A stretch of DNA of 64,000 nt from Clavaria fumosa. Its lineage: Eukaryota > Basidiomycota > Agaricomycetes > Agaricales > Clavariaceae. The notes below the pieces were generated by a model, which worked only from the letters and a program-made list of their open reading frames with translations, did no database searches and had not been told where the DNA came from. How positions within the stretch are numbered: position 1 is the stretch's first letter; each line of letters opens with the position of its first letter. The position numbers were made by a program, and so were the translations under genes. Location: NCBI GenBank assembly GCA_951802425.1, contig OX637797.1, positions 2,542,001 to 2,606,000 on the forward strand, given 5' to 3'. Below, piece after piece: positions 44,768 to 64,000 of the stretch.

Positions 44768-47700
44768 TCAAATCCACCTTGTCAACCAGTGGGCATCCAA
44801 ATATTGAAGGACAACGAACCGATCGTTAACCTTTTGAAGTGACGGAAACGAGGCTTTCAGGAGACTCGCGTTGTTCTGCTTCCCTACACCTAATTTTTTC
44901 AGGACATCTCGCACCTCTCCATTTCCACCAGTAACTGCTCGCCTTCGAGTTGAAGGAGGTGGAGTATGCTTATTGGGGAGCGAATCACCTCCAGTTCGAA
45001 CAGAGGTCCGTTCCAGCGTTGCAATGGATGCCGGCCTGGCGAGTGCAAGATTGGACATGCTGCTACGTCCCTCTAACGCCTCCCGGAGATCTGTCACACC
45101 AACTCCACGCGCCGATCTCGACAAGCTTTGTAAAGAGATGTTATCACCTTGCATCAAAGCCGGCGATATTCTGAGAAGAGGGGACAGGGCGTCCTGTCGA
45201 AGGGCATCATACTTCGGAGACTTCTCGATAGCTGAGAAAATCAAAAGCGTTAGATGGCATTACCTAGACAGGATCAAGTTGGAGACTGACAGTCTTTCAG
45301 CGCTGAATCTGGCGTCCACTTGTGCGAAAATCGGCGACGAAGTCCTTCTTTGTCCAGGCCGGTTGCCTCCTGCACCACTGGGGAGGATATTAGAGCCGAT
45401 AAGACTGCTTCAACATCCAGTCCAGAGCAGGCTTCCGCTTGAATTACCGAGTCCTCAGGTGGGAAGGAAACGATTTGCCTGGGGTGTTTGAACACCTGGA
45501 CACCAGTGGACGGCAAAGACGGCAGACAAGAAACGCCCGAGAAAGACTCGATTGCCTATCTCAAGATTAGCATTCCCGGAGCGAAATTATTGGTATAGAA
45601 CTAAATCACCCTCGCAGCCGCGTTGGCAAGGTTTGACAAACCCCATACTTTCGCAATCACAGCCCAAACTCTTGCAACTACTTCTTTGACAGTGTTGACA
45701 CGTTGTGCAATCGAAAAATCAGAACATTCGATATTAGTGGCTCCATCTAGAGCCAAAAGGAAGGGCACGCCGGTGAGAAGCGCTCGGATGGGTAGTTTCT
45801 CAAATGCAGCTGTCAAAATCGCAAGGATGTGCGCGTAGTCGCTCGCACTAGCGACCGAAACTGGCGAGATCCTGGAATGCACATGCGAAAGCATGCGGTG
45901 GACGATAGGACTCTTGTGCACACGCGTCGGAGTGCACAACGAGCGGCGAGGACCCGCTGGAATTGAGTGTAATGAATGCGCCGTGTTATCCACATCATTG
46001 GCATCAAAGATAGTCTCGGAAGGCGTCGCTGGTTGTACATTAAGGGCAGGAGCGAGAGCTGTGGGGATTTGGATAGGCGAGGGCGCTGAGCTTGCGCCTA
46101 TGCCTAAAGAGCTGGATGTTGCAAGTATGTACACAAAAGCATGCATAGCATTGAGGAAGCGAGTCGCCGAGTCCCCATATAGTACCATCGTGACATTTTT
46201 CGCCTGTTGTATGGGGCCATCTGCTAAAGATCGAGCGCGCTTGACGCCGTTCACCGCGGTCGTGTCTCCCTTCCGCCTGATCTCAGAACGAATATACGAC
46301 ACGAGAACATCAGAGTAGTCAGCGCGAATGGAGTAGTCATGGTCACATAACAGAGTGAGCGTATCCTGCCAAGTATCGGGTGAAATACGAGTACGCCGAG
46401 AGAGCCGAACGATTTGCGTATCCGTCGAGGACGTAAATGAGTTGCTGGCGGTGATAGGAGGTACCGAGTGGTCATGATTTCTACCGCGATCTTGCATTTT
46501 TGAGGGGTCTTCCTTACCTGAGGCTTTCATGAGCTCCAGCAGTCCCGCCAAAAGACATCGAATAGCCTGAGATCGACTTCTGTCTGAATGTTCTCTGCCT
46601 GGCAGACCTTGAAGTTCAACTAACACCAAACGGCTAACAAGTTCACCCGCAAGATCTTGGATCTGATCGGAGTAATAGACGTGAGAACCGAGAGAAGCGA
46701 TACACTCGACCAGGGGCGGCAACAAAGAATCGTCCGGGTTCATGGCAGCGCGTCGCAAGATAACAGTGATCAAATTTGAAATAGTGTCAGATGTCGAAAG
46801 ATTGATGAGCGGTGTCGGCGAGTTGAAGACGGTCGTTATCATGGCAGCCAATGAATTGTGCAAGGGAGTGACGAGAGGGATGTCCTGCATTTCGATGAGA
46901 CGCTCGACAAGGCACGTCGGAACGGCGTATCGATATTGATATTGTGACCATTCAGATGCCTTCTGTGCAAACCAGCAGCAGTGAGCAAGCCTCTCCCAGC
47001 CCTTCAGCTCGCTGAGGGCATCGAGTGCGGCCTTCATGATGTGACTGATCTGTGCACCATTGGAATGATCGAACAGAGAAAAGAGAACCTGCAGACAAGC
47101 ATTGGTTACTTCCGACATGGTCGGGCCCTTATCTCCATCTATGTGGATATGTATTGACGCGGCACGCCTTTCAACAGCCGGTCGACTGCGAAACTCCGCA
47201 AGGTAAGGTGAGGTGGGACTTTGCTTAACTGACAGAGCCCTACAATCGAGAACATCTATGAGTAATTCAACCAAAAAAGCCTTAACTGACTGGGCATCGA
47301 GGACCGGGAGCTCCGCCTCCAGCACCGTGAGAAGTAGAGGGCGAACGATTGCCGAAACTTGCGCTTTAAATTGAGCAGAGTCGTGATGTAGGGCTTCGGA
47401 ATTGACCGCGCCTCTCAGGGCAGCTAGACCCACCAGTCGAGTGCTTGCGGTCTGGGTTTTAGCGGTTGTTGAATGATCCGTGGCAGACAGTTACCGATTT
47501 TGGACCTCGTAATCATCAGATTTGGCTTCCACGCTGCTCAGACGAGAGAACGCATGCAAAGCGGAGAGGTAGTCCTCCGTAACAGCGCTATCCACGCCAA
47601 TGAGATGGCCGTTCGTGTAAGTCGTCCAAGCGGTGAACTAACAATATAACATTTAGAGATTTGGCCTAAAACTGACAGGATCCCTTTAGACCAGACTGAC

Positions 47701-48143
47701 CAAATTAGCTACTCGTGCAGCTACCTCGAGATCGAGCGGCATTGCGTCCAGCGTTGTTGCTACAGATGCCACTAATGACGACGAAAGGAGGGATATATCA
47801 CGTCGACATTCAGTCGCTAGAGCTTTGAATATATGCAGCGTAATTAGGAGGGATCTATACATGTGAGCGCATTAAAGCCACGATGAATGAGACCTGGAAG
47901 AACAATGACATACGCCCTTGCACGTTGGTTATTAGCTTGCGCCTTGCGACATTCCAGCTTCGTCCGCTTCAGTAATTCCGCGCCCAGTTTGGTAGCTTTT
48001 CCAGATTTGTTGGAAGCATGGTACATGAGACGGGACAGCTCTTGTGAATTCGGCCGGTAGTCAGGACCGGAGGTCAAGAGCGCGGAAGAAGGAGGATAAC
48101 AGGCATTGATGAGCTGGACGTGGAGAGGCGAGAAGAGATGCAT
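44768..48143 (-). CDS. EFR3: Efr3-like plasma-membrane scaffold for PI4-kinase
   Basis: Minus strand. The start at 48143 gives MHLFSPLHVQLINACYPP, then PNSQELSRLMYHASNKSGK and LLKRTKLECRKAQANNQRAR. Further exons (about 47450-47860) lead into a ~600-codon exon (47433-45601) of alpha-helical repeats: GLAALRGAVNSEALHHDSAQ, IVRPLLLTVLEAELPVLD and the characteristic HIDGDKGPTMSEVTNACLQV. C-terminal exons include KHPRQIVSFPPEDSVIQAE and EVRDVLKKLGVGKQNNAS, ending near 44768. Efr3 anchors the Stt4/PI4KIII-alpha complex at the plasma membrane. The gene is convergent with VPS52 and divergent from RPN11. The last ~20 residues are uncertain. Confidence 0.85.
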
Positions 48144-48492
48144 CAAGTTTGGTAAAGAAGAGATGAGCAAGTCGATGTCAAGGTGAGTAGAAAAAAAGGC
48201 TTGGTGAGGGCCGCAAGAACATTTTACCAAGCGCAATAATTAACAATTCTGGTCTGCACCTTACCATGTCATGTCTAGTAATGAGCACAATTATAGACAG
48301 GTAAAGGTCTGCCATTAATCAGGCCACCCCTGGTGGCCAAGTTGGACCTTACATCGTATATGTTACTGACTGTTAAGAAATTGGTTGGCTCTTTCGGCGC
48401 TGATGCTCGTTTCGAGTCACATGATGTATAAAAACGACGCGTAACTGCTCCGCACCACACTTTTCATTAACCTCACCGTTCTCATCCAAAAA

Positions 48493-49700
<1,208 letters not shown>

Positions 49701-49994
49701 GAGAAGAGTCCCACCAGGAGTACTATACGGCATTGGGGCTTCATCGCTTTGTAAGGTAGCTTTTTTGATGTATCCGTCTGTGATTTGCCGCAAGAACGCT
49801 GTTATCCGGGTTGTGCCCCCGGGTGTGGTCATAGACAGAAAATATCTGCATCACACGATCGGCAACGTGTGTCCGTGTGAAAGGCCCGTAATTGGAGCAA
49901 ATCGTGGCTTTTGGAAGTTGTTCGCCATGATGGTGGCCCCTCATGTGTCAGGTGGTGCATCCTGAGAGCAAACAAGATAAGTTAGCTTTGGGGG
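49701..49994. other. Convergent 3' flanks
   Basis: Between the RPN11 and bS18m stop codons; no gene or repeat seen. Confidence 0.4.
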
Positions 49995-50686
49995 CTAGTA
50001 AGGGCCACACCACCGCCGAAGTAAACTGACCCAGTCGCTACTGCCATAACGGAAAGGGTGCCTAAGCCAGGGCAAGAGACCCATGGCTTTGGCCCGTCGG
50101 ATAGCCTTGCCGAGCCTTCGTTGGGTTTTTGAGGTCAAGCCTGTTTCCTTGCGATTCTTGATGCGACCAGTGGTCGTGAGGAAAGAGGCGAACAACCGGG
50201 AATTGTAGATTTCTGTAAGCGGGTCGATTTCTAGTTGGCGGAAGACATCGTGGTATCGCGCATCGGCAGTTTTAGGAGCAACGAGTGGACGGGCAGGGAA
50301 GTGTGTGCGATCGACACGCGATCGGTAGGTGAAATGGGAGGGTTTAACCCACTAAGATGAGGACGGTATAAGAACACCGGACATGCGAAATAGCAATTTT
50401 ACACACAGAGCCTTGGATAAATGGTCGCCAATCGGCGAGCTTGTTCTCGGAGGATCTATACTCATACATTCCTTGAGATATCTGAAATGAATAGATGCCT
50501 TGGCGTTGACGGAGGAGACAGACCTGCAGTTGGACTTGAGGATTGATTTTTTTCCTGTGTTTCTACACTTGGTGCGACTTCAGTGGCTGCTGCATCGCTT
50601 GGCGTGGAGAGATGTACACGTGGCGGATAGCTGAGAAAACGAAGATGTTGAACAGATGACCGTCGGAGAGCAGGCAATGTGATCAT
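49995..50686 (-). CDS. RSM18: Mitochondrial small-subunit ribosomal protein bS18m
   Basis: Starts at 50686 with an Arg/Ser-rich presequence without acids (MITLPALRRSSVQHLRFLSY), as expected for mitochondrial import. The last exon reads WVKPSHFTYRSR, DPLTEIYNSRLFASFLTTTG, RIKNRKETGLTSKTQRRLGK and AIRRAKAMGLLPWL, the bS18 RNA-binding signature, then stops at 49995. It is a component of the mitoribosome small subunit. Two or three exons; the join between the presequence exon and the segment around 50400-50480 could not be settled by eye. Confidence 0.85.
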
Positions 50687-51336
50687 GATCCGAAGACAGT
50701 GGCTTCATCCCCAGCTTGTGGGTTTGTGTGGCTAATAAAAGTGGTGTGTGTGCTAATCTGAATAATAATAATAAACAGAGTATACACAAATGTCAACAAT
50801 TCCAAAATAGGATAATAAAAATAATAGATAAATAAAATATCCAATACATTTGAGCCAATATTGTATACCAATAATGTAGATGTAGGCTGAACTGAACAAA
50901 AAGCCATCCTTTTATCGAGTACCAATAGTGTGTGTACACACCAGGATACTTGAAAATAAAAATGAAAACGACCGCAAGGGATGCTGTCACTTACCGTTAC
51001 GTGTGTCACGTCTCCTACTCGAAACCCTGCTTTTGAGCTTTGGTTGTAGTTGGCCATCAAATCGACGTTCGCTCGCTTGACTCTCCTCCTCCTCGCCCTG
51101 CCCCCCTACCCACCCAATCATCCCATTCACGCTGACCAACCCATAGCGAACCTATTCAACCTCGTCTCTTTCTATCACCCATGTTCTCAATCTGATCCCC
51201 ACCCATCCCTCCAGCTCGTGATTCACCCCCACAGACCCCCTGTTGACGACTCCCTTCACCACGGCCACGACCACCACCGACAACTCTTCGTCTGGCCATT
51301 CGTCTTGGGTTCTCGTCCTCCCCTCTAGGATCCTCG
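50687..51336. promoter_or_regulatory. AT-rich divergent promoter region
   Basis: 650 bp between the bS18m and RIM15 starts. 50740-50960 is strikingly AT-rich (runs of AATAATAAT, AAAATAATAG) compared with all neighbours. 51060-51330 is C/T-rich, as in fungal 5' UTRs. No RNA or coding feature is recognised. Confidence 0.4.
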
Positions 51337-57236
<5,900 letters not shown>

Positions 57237-57805
57237 AGATCCGATTTTTCAATTTCTCCCTCCATCTTTCATTTGCCTTTTTCTTACCTGAAACCATTGA
57301 TGTCCTGACGTCCGTTCACTCGCAATTTGTCCATGACTCGCACTTGCACCCGATTTCCGAAACAGCATTATAACCATTTGACCCCAGCATCGTCACAACT
57401 AGCACATTCCCTAGCATTAGTCGCATTGTAGGTTCTTACATACTCTATGCTCTTATCATGTTGCCTTGCGTTATGATCAAGATCGTTATTCATCAGCGCC
57501 CATGGTTTGCTCTGCGACTGATGATCATATCACACAATGGCGGTACCGAGTTCACATTGCCGCTCAGTAAACTTTATACCAAGTGTCATGATGGTCCTTG
57601 CCTAAGGGGAACCAAAACAGAATGGTGTGGAGAGGCGAAGTTCAATGCTGTGCATTGACAGGGGTGGTGTATATCGTCACGTCCTGACCGTTGCGGGATC
57701 AAACGAGCAGTCTCGACTCTTGACAGTCGTGCGTTTCACACTACCTTCCCAACCTGGACCCCTACTACATCAGCTCAGTCGAGTCTTTGTCTTTGCGTAT
57801 CAACC
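57237..57805. other. Intergenic region
   Basis: Holds the RIM15 3' flank and the promoter of the next gene. No additional gene, repeat or RNA recognised. Confidence 0.4.
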
Positions 57806-60373
57806 ATGCAAGGTGAGTTTTTCTGCCTGACGGACATCCTCCTTTGAAACACTTCGGGCGACAGCCCCAAGCCAATTGCGCCCCGAGAGTCTGAGTTAGC
57901 TCAACGCCGGCGGCTTTTGTGGTTTCTGTCGCTAGACACATCGTACTCATGCCTCTCGACAGGTCCGCGCGCCCAAACGTCGCCGCATCCCGGGTATAAT
58001 GGTCCCAACCACAAATCCGAATCACGACGTCCTAGATCTGCGACCGCAGCAGGACCGCGCCATCCCGCTCGCCCGTCTTCAGGCATGGCATTGCCTGTCC
58101 CAGCCCCTCCTCTTAGGGCGCCCTCACCTGGTCCAAGCCTTTACCCTGGGCCCCCTCCTCTTCTGAATGCCGAATCGTATGCAGGAAGCTCTGTTAGCAA
58201 CTCGCCGCCCACACTCATGCCTCGCCCGCCTCAATTGCATCATACCACGTCAGATCTGATGATGCAGCATGCGTTCCACATGTATAGATCTCAGACTTCA
58301 CCGATGCTGAACCTCCCACAATACCTACCGCCCCTTCCCCCCAAACCTCCCATGCCCGAGCTTCCTGGCCTTCCTTCTGTTGATCCTGAAAGCCCAGTCC
58401 GCCCTCCACCGAGCCCTTTCCTTGCCCCGCTGCAAATTCCGGGCAAAACACCTGGGATGTCCCTGCCGCTCCCTCCACCGAGCCCAACTTCCTCTCCATT
58501 GCAAAATCTTAACTCACCACACTTTACTACCCCACCCCCACCACCGCTTCCTCCACCCAGCCCATATCTATATCCCCTCCAAAGTCCACCGCTTCCTCCA
58601 CCCAGTCCATATCTATATCCCCTCCAAAGTCCACCACTACCTCCGCCAAGCCCACTTCTCTCTTCGTTACCGCCCGTGTCTCCTTCATCGATCTCAAAAA
58701 GACCTTTTGATGACAAAGAAGTGAACGAGGACGATGAGCTGGCTCGGGTGCTCGCTATATCTGCAGCAGAGACACAGAAAGAAGATCTGGCATATGAGGC
58801 CGCCCTCGCGCAAGCGGTGCAAGAATCGTTGGCGATGAACGAGGCCCAAAAATCATTATACTCGGATATAGAATCAAATACCCTAGCTTCTTCCTCTCGC
58901 ACCCATCAGCACTCACTTTCACCTGTACCGTCTGCTCCTCTTTCCTCTTCTGCGGACGCAATAAATGACAGCTCTGGTGATCTCCCACGACAAGTGGAAA
59001 GCGATGCAGATGGATCGCTCGCCCTCTCTGTTCAAACACATTTCGAGGCGCACGTCCAAGATATGAAATCTGAACTTCCATTGGATGGGAGTGTGTCGGA
59101 CGCGGCGCGCCAGAGTCCTTTAGGTGGAGTCGCGCCAACGGGGTCAGACGTCCAGCCGCAGACCGTCTCCGCCGATTCGATAGACCTTCAGCCAATCCGC
59201 TCATCAGGACTTATATCTGAGCCTACGCCTGTTCAGCCAACATTCGTTCAGCCTACGCTTGTCCAGCCCACACCTGTTCTTGTCGTTAGCGGCAATGGCG
59301 ATCTACCAGCCGCCTCACAGCCCTTGGAGATTTTGTCTGCCCAGTCACCGCAGTCTTATCCTGCGGATATCAAAGCTCCCATCACGCTGCTAACTGCCGA
59401 CAATGTCATGCGTCCCTCCCCAGAGCATGTTGCGGGTCCATCAAGGCCTTCAACACCTATCAACGCTACTGCCAGCCAGTTTGTAGAGCCTTCGCTCCTT
59501 CAGGGAGTGTGTGAGTCTTTTTGCGTTCGTTTTGTGTTACTTGCCATTGACAGGATGATAGCGATGGGATTCCACAGTCCTGTGATTACAGACGACATTG
59601 TCAGCATGTGTGGCCCGGTTCCTAATGTCCTGCAACTTCCCTTCGGCGCGTCTCCTCCTCTCCACTTGAAAGCTTTGAGTTGGCGCGATCTCCTGAAGTT
59701 AATGGCCCGATTGGGTGGGACGAGAATCGAAGCAGGTCCGGATGCATTCGCTTCGCTCACTAGCACCCCGAAACTCCGCACCGTTATACAATTTGTCAGG
59801 GTAAGATAGATTTATTATTTTAGCTGACGCAAACTGACAATTGTGCTAAAGGTTCACAGTTCCTCAGTAGACTGGCACATTGTGATATATTTGAGCGTCG
59901 ACGTGCCCATCGCAACAACGACACGCAATGCTTGGAAATTTACCCAGGGAGATCCCAATGTTCTTCCTTGGTCGTACACTCTTAGCCCTTTACCTAAAGC
60001 ACTTGGGAGAGGTCATGACACGGCGTTGTCCAAGTTCTACACTATTCCGCCAACTCTATCGACGGGGTTTCCGAATTTACCGATTACCCTTCCCAACATG
60101 GCCTTATATCTTCAGGCAGCCCTAGAGGAGTCCCGAAAAGCCATGAATGATAGCACGAGCGGGGTACGCAAGTTGGCGAAGATGATCAATATTTGCTTTC
60201 CGACTACCGAAGCCAAAATCGACGATGATGACATATCAAGTTCCGAAAAGTTTACAGGTATCTTCAAGAAAGTCATGGGACGGGGCGGCAAGCATCCAAA
60301 ACATGGGCGCACTCCAAACGAACACTTGTTCGAACTTGTTACGCCATTTGTACCAGATGAATGGTCTAGATGA
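57806..60373 (+). CDS. Proline-rich protein with UIM-like motifs
   Basis: The ATG at 57806 (MQ, then intron GTGAGT...CTCGACAG) joins in frame to GPRAQTSPHPGYNGPNHKSE. The next ~230 residues are proline-rich with short duplications (PLPPPSPYLYPLQS, twice). Two ubiquitin-interacting-motif-like helices follow: DDELARVLAISAAE and YEAALAQAVQESLAMNEAQ. The C-terminal half after about 59550 (GMDRMIAMGF region, KALSWRDLLKLMARLGGTR, DWHIVIYLSVDVP) is more ordered, ends PFVPDEWSR at 60373 and is not recognised. Two introns near 59510 and 59800. Ubiquitin binding is inferred from motif shape only. Confidence 0.7.
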
Positions 60374-60540
60374 ACCGGCTTCTTATGAAAGGACTCTGTT
60401 TTCTTCAAGGGTTGTTTTGGCTATGTATCTCACATATCGTATCTTCAATGCTGTATTTTCCTCCTAATGCAATGAATGGCTGAGCTGCTCTGACTTGACG
60501 TTACACATCACGTGAGTCCAAGCTCTCACTCCGCGACAAC

Positions 60541-61779
60541 ATGAACGTGGCGACTCTACAAAGTCCCGCAACAGTCGCAAATGCAAACCAAAATTACAGC
60601 TTTAGTCTCGAGGAAGAAGGTTAGTAATATGAACACTGGAAGCCAAAGCTGACTTCACATGCTCTCTGTCACAGACAATGTCATCCATTCGCGGATAACG
60701 AATGACGAGCGTCCTCTTCGACGCCTAGTTAAAAAGTTCCACAACTATACGGCTGTCGCACTTGCGCCAGTTGTTCCTGTAGTGCGACCATGGGGTGGGG
60801 GCCAAAACCCGAAGGAAGAAGCGAGGGAAGCATTTTTGGTAGAATTGGCCTCGTTCCAGCTCAGCCTCAAGAAGAATGTCATGATTTGCGAGGCAGAAGC
60901 GAGACAAGTGGACGAGTATAACAAGGAACAGAGCTACATCGGTGTATTCGCTTCTTATATCCCATGCTGGAGCTATGTGGCTTACTTTAACATTTTATGG
61001 GGATCGCAGAGGCTGAGCACGACACGCTCCGAAGCCAGATCGAAGAGCTCAAGGGTGCGCTAGAATACGAGCAGATGCTACGCCGCCGGAAAATCGAGTA
61101 TGATTTGGTGGCGGAGAAGGTCAATACACTGCCTAGCCGAGCCGAGTTAGAACTGTAAGTCGTCACACTAAGTGGTTGAGTTGGCACTCCATCGAGTCTG
61201 ATTATCCTTATGCACAGAACTATCCAGGCACTGGAAAATGACATATCGGCTATCCGTGCGGAGCACGAAACTCAGAATCGGATTATTCATGGACAAAAGA
61301 CCGCTCTGGACAACATTATCGGTGACTTGTCGTCTCTGCGCTTAGTTGGCAGAGCGGAAGATGCAGCGATGTCGGGAATAAATTCGCCTGTCGTGACGCC
61401 CGCACAAGAAGGCAGTCTAGAACCTATTGCCGGCGGAGATAATGAGTCTACAGCTCCCATTGCCATCATGACCACGGCAGTATCTGGCACTGGTGGCGGT
61501 GAGGTGGATGGGAAGGAGATTGGCCATGACGCGTCTTCAGACGATATTCCGTTGGCTAGCACATTAAACCCGGCGGCGCCACCTTTCCGATCAGCATTTA
61601 CAAACCAACCAGCAGTGTTTGGTTCACGAGGGAACAGGGAAGAGGAGGAGGACATTGAGATGGGTGAAGTTAAAGAGCCTAAATTTTCCCCAAACAAGGG
61701 AAGGCGGAAAGGGGATGAACTGGAGGAAGGGGAGGCTAGCGACATCAGTAGTGCCTTGTCTGACCCTCCAGATGATTAA
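60541..61779 (+). CDS. THO complex subunit 7
   Basis: Starts MNVATLQSPATVANANQNYS. The second exon gives SRITNDERPLRRLVKKFHNY, then FLVELASFQLSLKKNVMICE and EARQVDEYNKEQ. Later exons carry the coiled coil typical of Tho7/Mft1-like proteins (DTLRSQIEELKGALEYEQML; RRRKIEYDLVAEKVNTLPSR). The C-terminus is acidic and low in complexity (EEEDIEMGEVKEPKF; EEGEASDISSALS). THO couples transcription to mRNA export. A TCACGTGA octamer lies at 60508-60515, just before the start. The stop is only 6 bp from the stop of the convergent RNase Z gene. Confidence 0.82.
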
Positions 61780-61785
61780 TGCAGA

Positions 61786-63020
61786 CTACTTGTCCGACAA
61801 ACTGATGTCGATACTCATGAAGTCTCGTGCGCAGATGACATCCCTACCAAACTCTTCCGCTGCTAGATTTGCTATAGCAGTCATTATTTTATGGGCTGCC
61901 TCGTCCACATCATCATTTCCCGCATATCTCGATGAAAAATGGTTCAAGATCAGCTGCCTCGCTCGAATGCGTTTGGCGAAAGCGCCAGCCATTTGTGGAG
62001 TGGAGTGGCCCCTCGACATGGCGCGTTGTTGGACCATTGCAAAACTATCGCTCTCTTTCGTATTCAGATCGACGCCTGGCAGATGAGCATTTGTGGCTTC
62101 GTGAACGAGAACATCTGCATCTGTCGCTAGCGTCGCGATCGCCGATGGATCGTATGTATCACCTAGAATGACAATTTTCCGCCCTGGCCTACGAGCGGGG
62201 CCGCGGAGTATCGTCCCGTCGGAGAGCTCGACAACTTCCCCTTGTTGTAGTCGGCTCAAGACGGATGCATGCGAATTAGTTCGACGGATGTCGGCGAGAT
62301 AAAGGTTGGGGTTCATTTTTCCTGGCAAAGAAGATTCCTGAATCACATAGCCGATACAAGGTACTGAGTGCAGGATAGGCGCCGCTGAGACAGACACACG
62401 AGCGTCCCTGAATATGTCTGGCCAGACTCCATTGACTTGACAAATGTCTCTGCCCGTTGGAAGTTCAGCGGCACGGAGAGGAAGATCCGTCAAATCTCCC
62501 TCAGGGTCTGAAGGCAGCCGTAACTCGTGTACGACATAAGAGTCACCAAGGAGGGTATGCGTATATTTGAGACTGGACCGAATGTACGCCCGAGTCCCAA
62601 GCGGGCCGTATATTTCGAGAGGCTGAGGTGGGCTTAAGCAATCGAGGAGGTGGTCTGGAACACGACTGACCGCCACATTTTGAGTAGGAACATTTATTGC
62701 TCTCGGATCAATGACATCTTCAGCAGTACCGCCTGCACCATTGAGGCGACTGGCCATCAAAGGCACGAGGCCAAAGATATGATCACCTTGAATATCAGTG
62801 AGCTGAGGATGAAAATTGTTCTCAAAAGCTGACCGTGTGTATGAGTTAAAAAGATTTTCTTTATTTTTCCCATCCTGACTCTGCTCTTCTGAATCTGGTT
62901 TTGCGTACCTTCCCCACAGTCAAACAACCACACTTCTCCGACTACTCCCAGAGCAAGAGATGAATGGTTTCTCGTGGAGGATGGTTGTGCAGACGCCGTC
63001 CCAAGGAAAACGATATTCAT
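61786..63020 (-). CDS. RNase Z (tRNA 3'-processing endonuclease, short form)
   Basis: The ATG at 63020 (a GTG precedes it) gives [20 protein letters not shown], then [16 protein letters not shown] and FLTHTHG. An intron (GTCAGC...ATTCAAG) joins this to [14 protein letters not shown], completing the metallo-beta-lactamase HxHxDH motif. Further landmarks: [64 protein letters not shown] and LNHFSSRY. At about 395 residues it is a short or single-domain form that cleaves the 3' trailer of tRNA precursors. It is divergent from the RhoGEF gene. Confidence 0.92.
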
Positions 63021-63270
63021 CACGGGTAGGGACTTGGAGATATGGATGAACGATCTGCGGTCGATCTGCGGTGTACCGCTGTTGCCTTATTTGATTGTTT
63101 CGGTTTGCTTGGCCGACGAAATCGCGTCCAGGTCACATGAGTGACGCGATGTGAGCGCGATCACGTGATGTTCATGGCCTTGTAGCTTTCCGGTGAACAC
63201 TGAAACAGACCTCCGTGCTTAACTTACAATAACCTTCAGGACCGTCCTTGACCACCGCCCTTCGTAAACA
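63021..63270. promoter_or_regulatory. Divergent promoter with TCACATGA and TCACGTGA
   Basis: 250 bp between the RNase Z and RhoGEF starts. TCACATGA is at 63133-63140 and TCACGTGA at 63161-63168, the same octamers seen in the retroelement LTRs and before the KDZ-element genes. Confidence 0.5.
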
Positions 63271-64000
63271 ATGAGCGCTACTCCAAGAAGAACTATTCCA
63301 CTGGCGTGTGGCGACGGCTCTGATCGACCATGTATGAGTGTCCCATCTAGGACGAAACGAGTCTTCCTTTGCGGAGTTGTGGTTGAAGGGTCAGAACAGG
63401 GAAAGAGGCTACCCCAAGGTGTGCAAATTTGTTAACGCATGCCGGGATTTCTCATATTGATGGTTTCTATGAGATGTGGAGAAACTCGTTAAGTCCCTTG
63501 GCACACGACTCAGCTCAAGACTCGAAGATGGATTCCTTCCATCAAGTCTCGAGCCATCAGCTATCGATGGTGCAGAAGCCGTAAGTCTTGTAGTACCTCT
63601 GAGGCAGGCACTCAGGGCCCTTTAAATGCTCCTTTACTCACCCAAAGCTCTCCTACGTCAAACTAATCCCTGGTTGCCAATAGGATCAGCCGCATCAGCG
63701 AAAGCGAGCTATGACAGACACTTCTGCTCTTGTAGATGTTATCAATGAACTCGTCAATACAGAACGGTCTTACGTTAAACGCCTCCGGATACTCAAGCAC
63801 GACTATGCAGATCCGCTTCGCCAATTTGCCCGCAACAAGAGCACCGCTATCCTCCCTTCGTACGAAGCCAAGATCCTCTTTGGCAATATCGATAGCCTCC
63901 TACCTGTCAATGAGGCTTTTCTAACTGATCTTGAGAAGATGATTGCGCCCAATGGGTCGAAACATATAGGAGGTGTAGGCGATGTCACTCTTAAGCATTT
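63271..64000 (+). CDS. Dbl-homology RhoGEF, 5' part (cut by window end)
   Basis: The ATG at 63271 gives MSATPRRTIPLACGDGSDRP. Splices near 63420 and 63584 lead through EKLVKSLGTRLSSRLEDGFL to RKRAMTDTSALVDVINELVN and the start of a DH domain: TERSYVKRLRILKHDYADPL, PSYEAKILFGNIDSLLPVNE and AFLTDLEKMIAP. DH domains catalyse GDP-GTP exchange on Rho/Cdc42 GTPases in cell polarity. The C-terminus, including any PH domain, lies beyond the window. Confidence 0.85.

Noticed and set aside
51050..51328. 92-codon ORF before RIM15
   Set aside because: C/T-rich leader without a domain; more likely the 5' UTR of RIM15.

Overview
The window is nuclear DNA of a mushroom-forming basidiomycete (Agaricomycetes). 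Signs of this are dense housekeeping genes with many ~45-60 nt GT-AG introns, a Rim15 kinase, short divergent promoters, Ty3/Gypsy chromoviruses and a KDZ transposase with its CxC2-like cysteine cluster. The exon joins below were read by eye from splice motifs and unbroken homology; they are not transcript-supported.

Left host block (1-8435): an SH3 adaptor, an FGGY carbohydrate kinase, ribosomal protein eS25 (RPS25), the glucosidase II beta subunit (C-terminal HDEL) and a Pho85-type cyclin. Right host block (40483-64000): tRNA-Arg(UCU), an unrecognised coiled-coil protein, VPS52, EFR3, RPN11, mitochondrial bS18m, RIM15, a UIM-like proline-rich protein, THO complex subunit 7, RNase Z and the start of a Dbl-family RhoGEF.

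Between them lies a nested transposon cluster (about 8.8-39.5 kb) whose order can be read from target-site duplications (TSDs). A solo LTR (family LTR2, minus orientation) with TSD GTCTG is split into two halves 26.6 kb apart (12506-12594 and 39249-39441). The split is caused by a giant KDZ-type DNA transposon, 12907-39248 (about 14.8 kb without later insertions), with a 7-bp direct repeat AAAGGAC and ~90-bp imperfect terminal inverted repeats. A second solo LTR2 (TSD GAAAA) sits against its left edge. An LTR2 chromovirus (15229-26750, TSD TTTGT) inserted into the KDZ element, and a younger LTR1 chromovirus (16947-22568, TSD CCGTG) inserted into the gag of that one.

The KDZ element carries two ~2-kb arrays of GAATATTC-containing ~44-bp repeats in inverted orientation just inside its ends, and three genes: a ~750-aa protein of unknown function (minus), a zinc-finger protein whose N-terminus copies the histone H3 tail (MARTKQ...), and the KDZ transposase. 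All three have a TCACATGA octamer within about 70 bp of the start codon. I consider this element, with its H3-tail mimic and inverted subterminal arrays, the most interesting system in the window.
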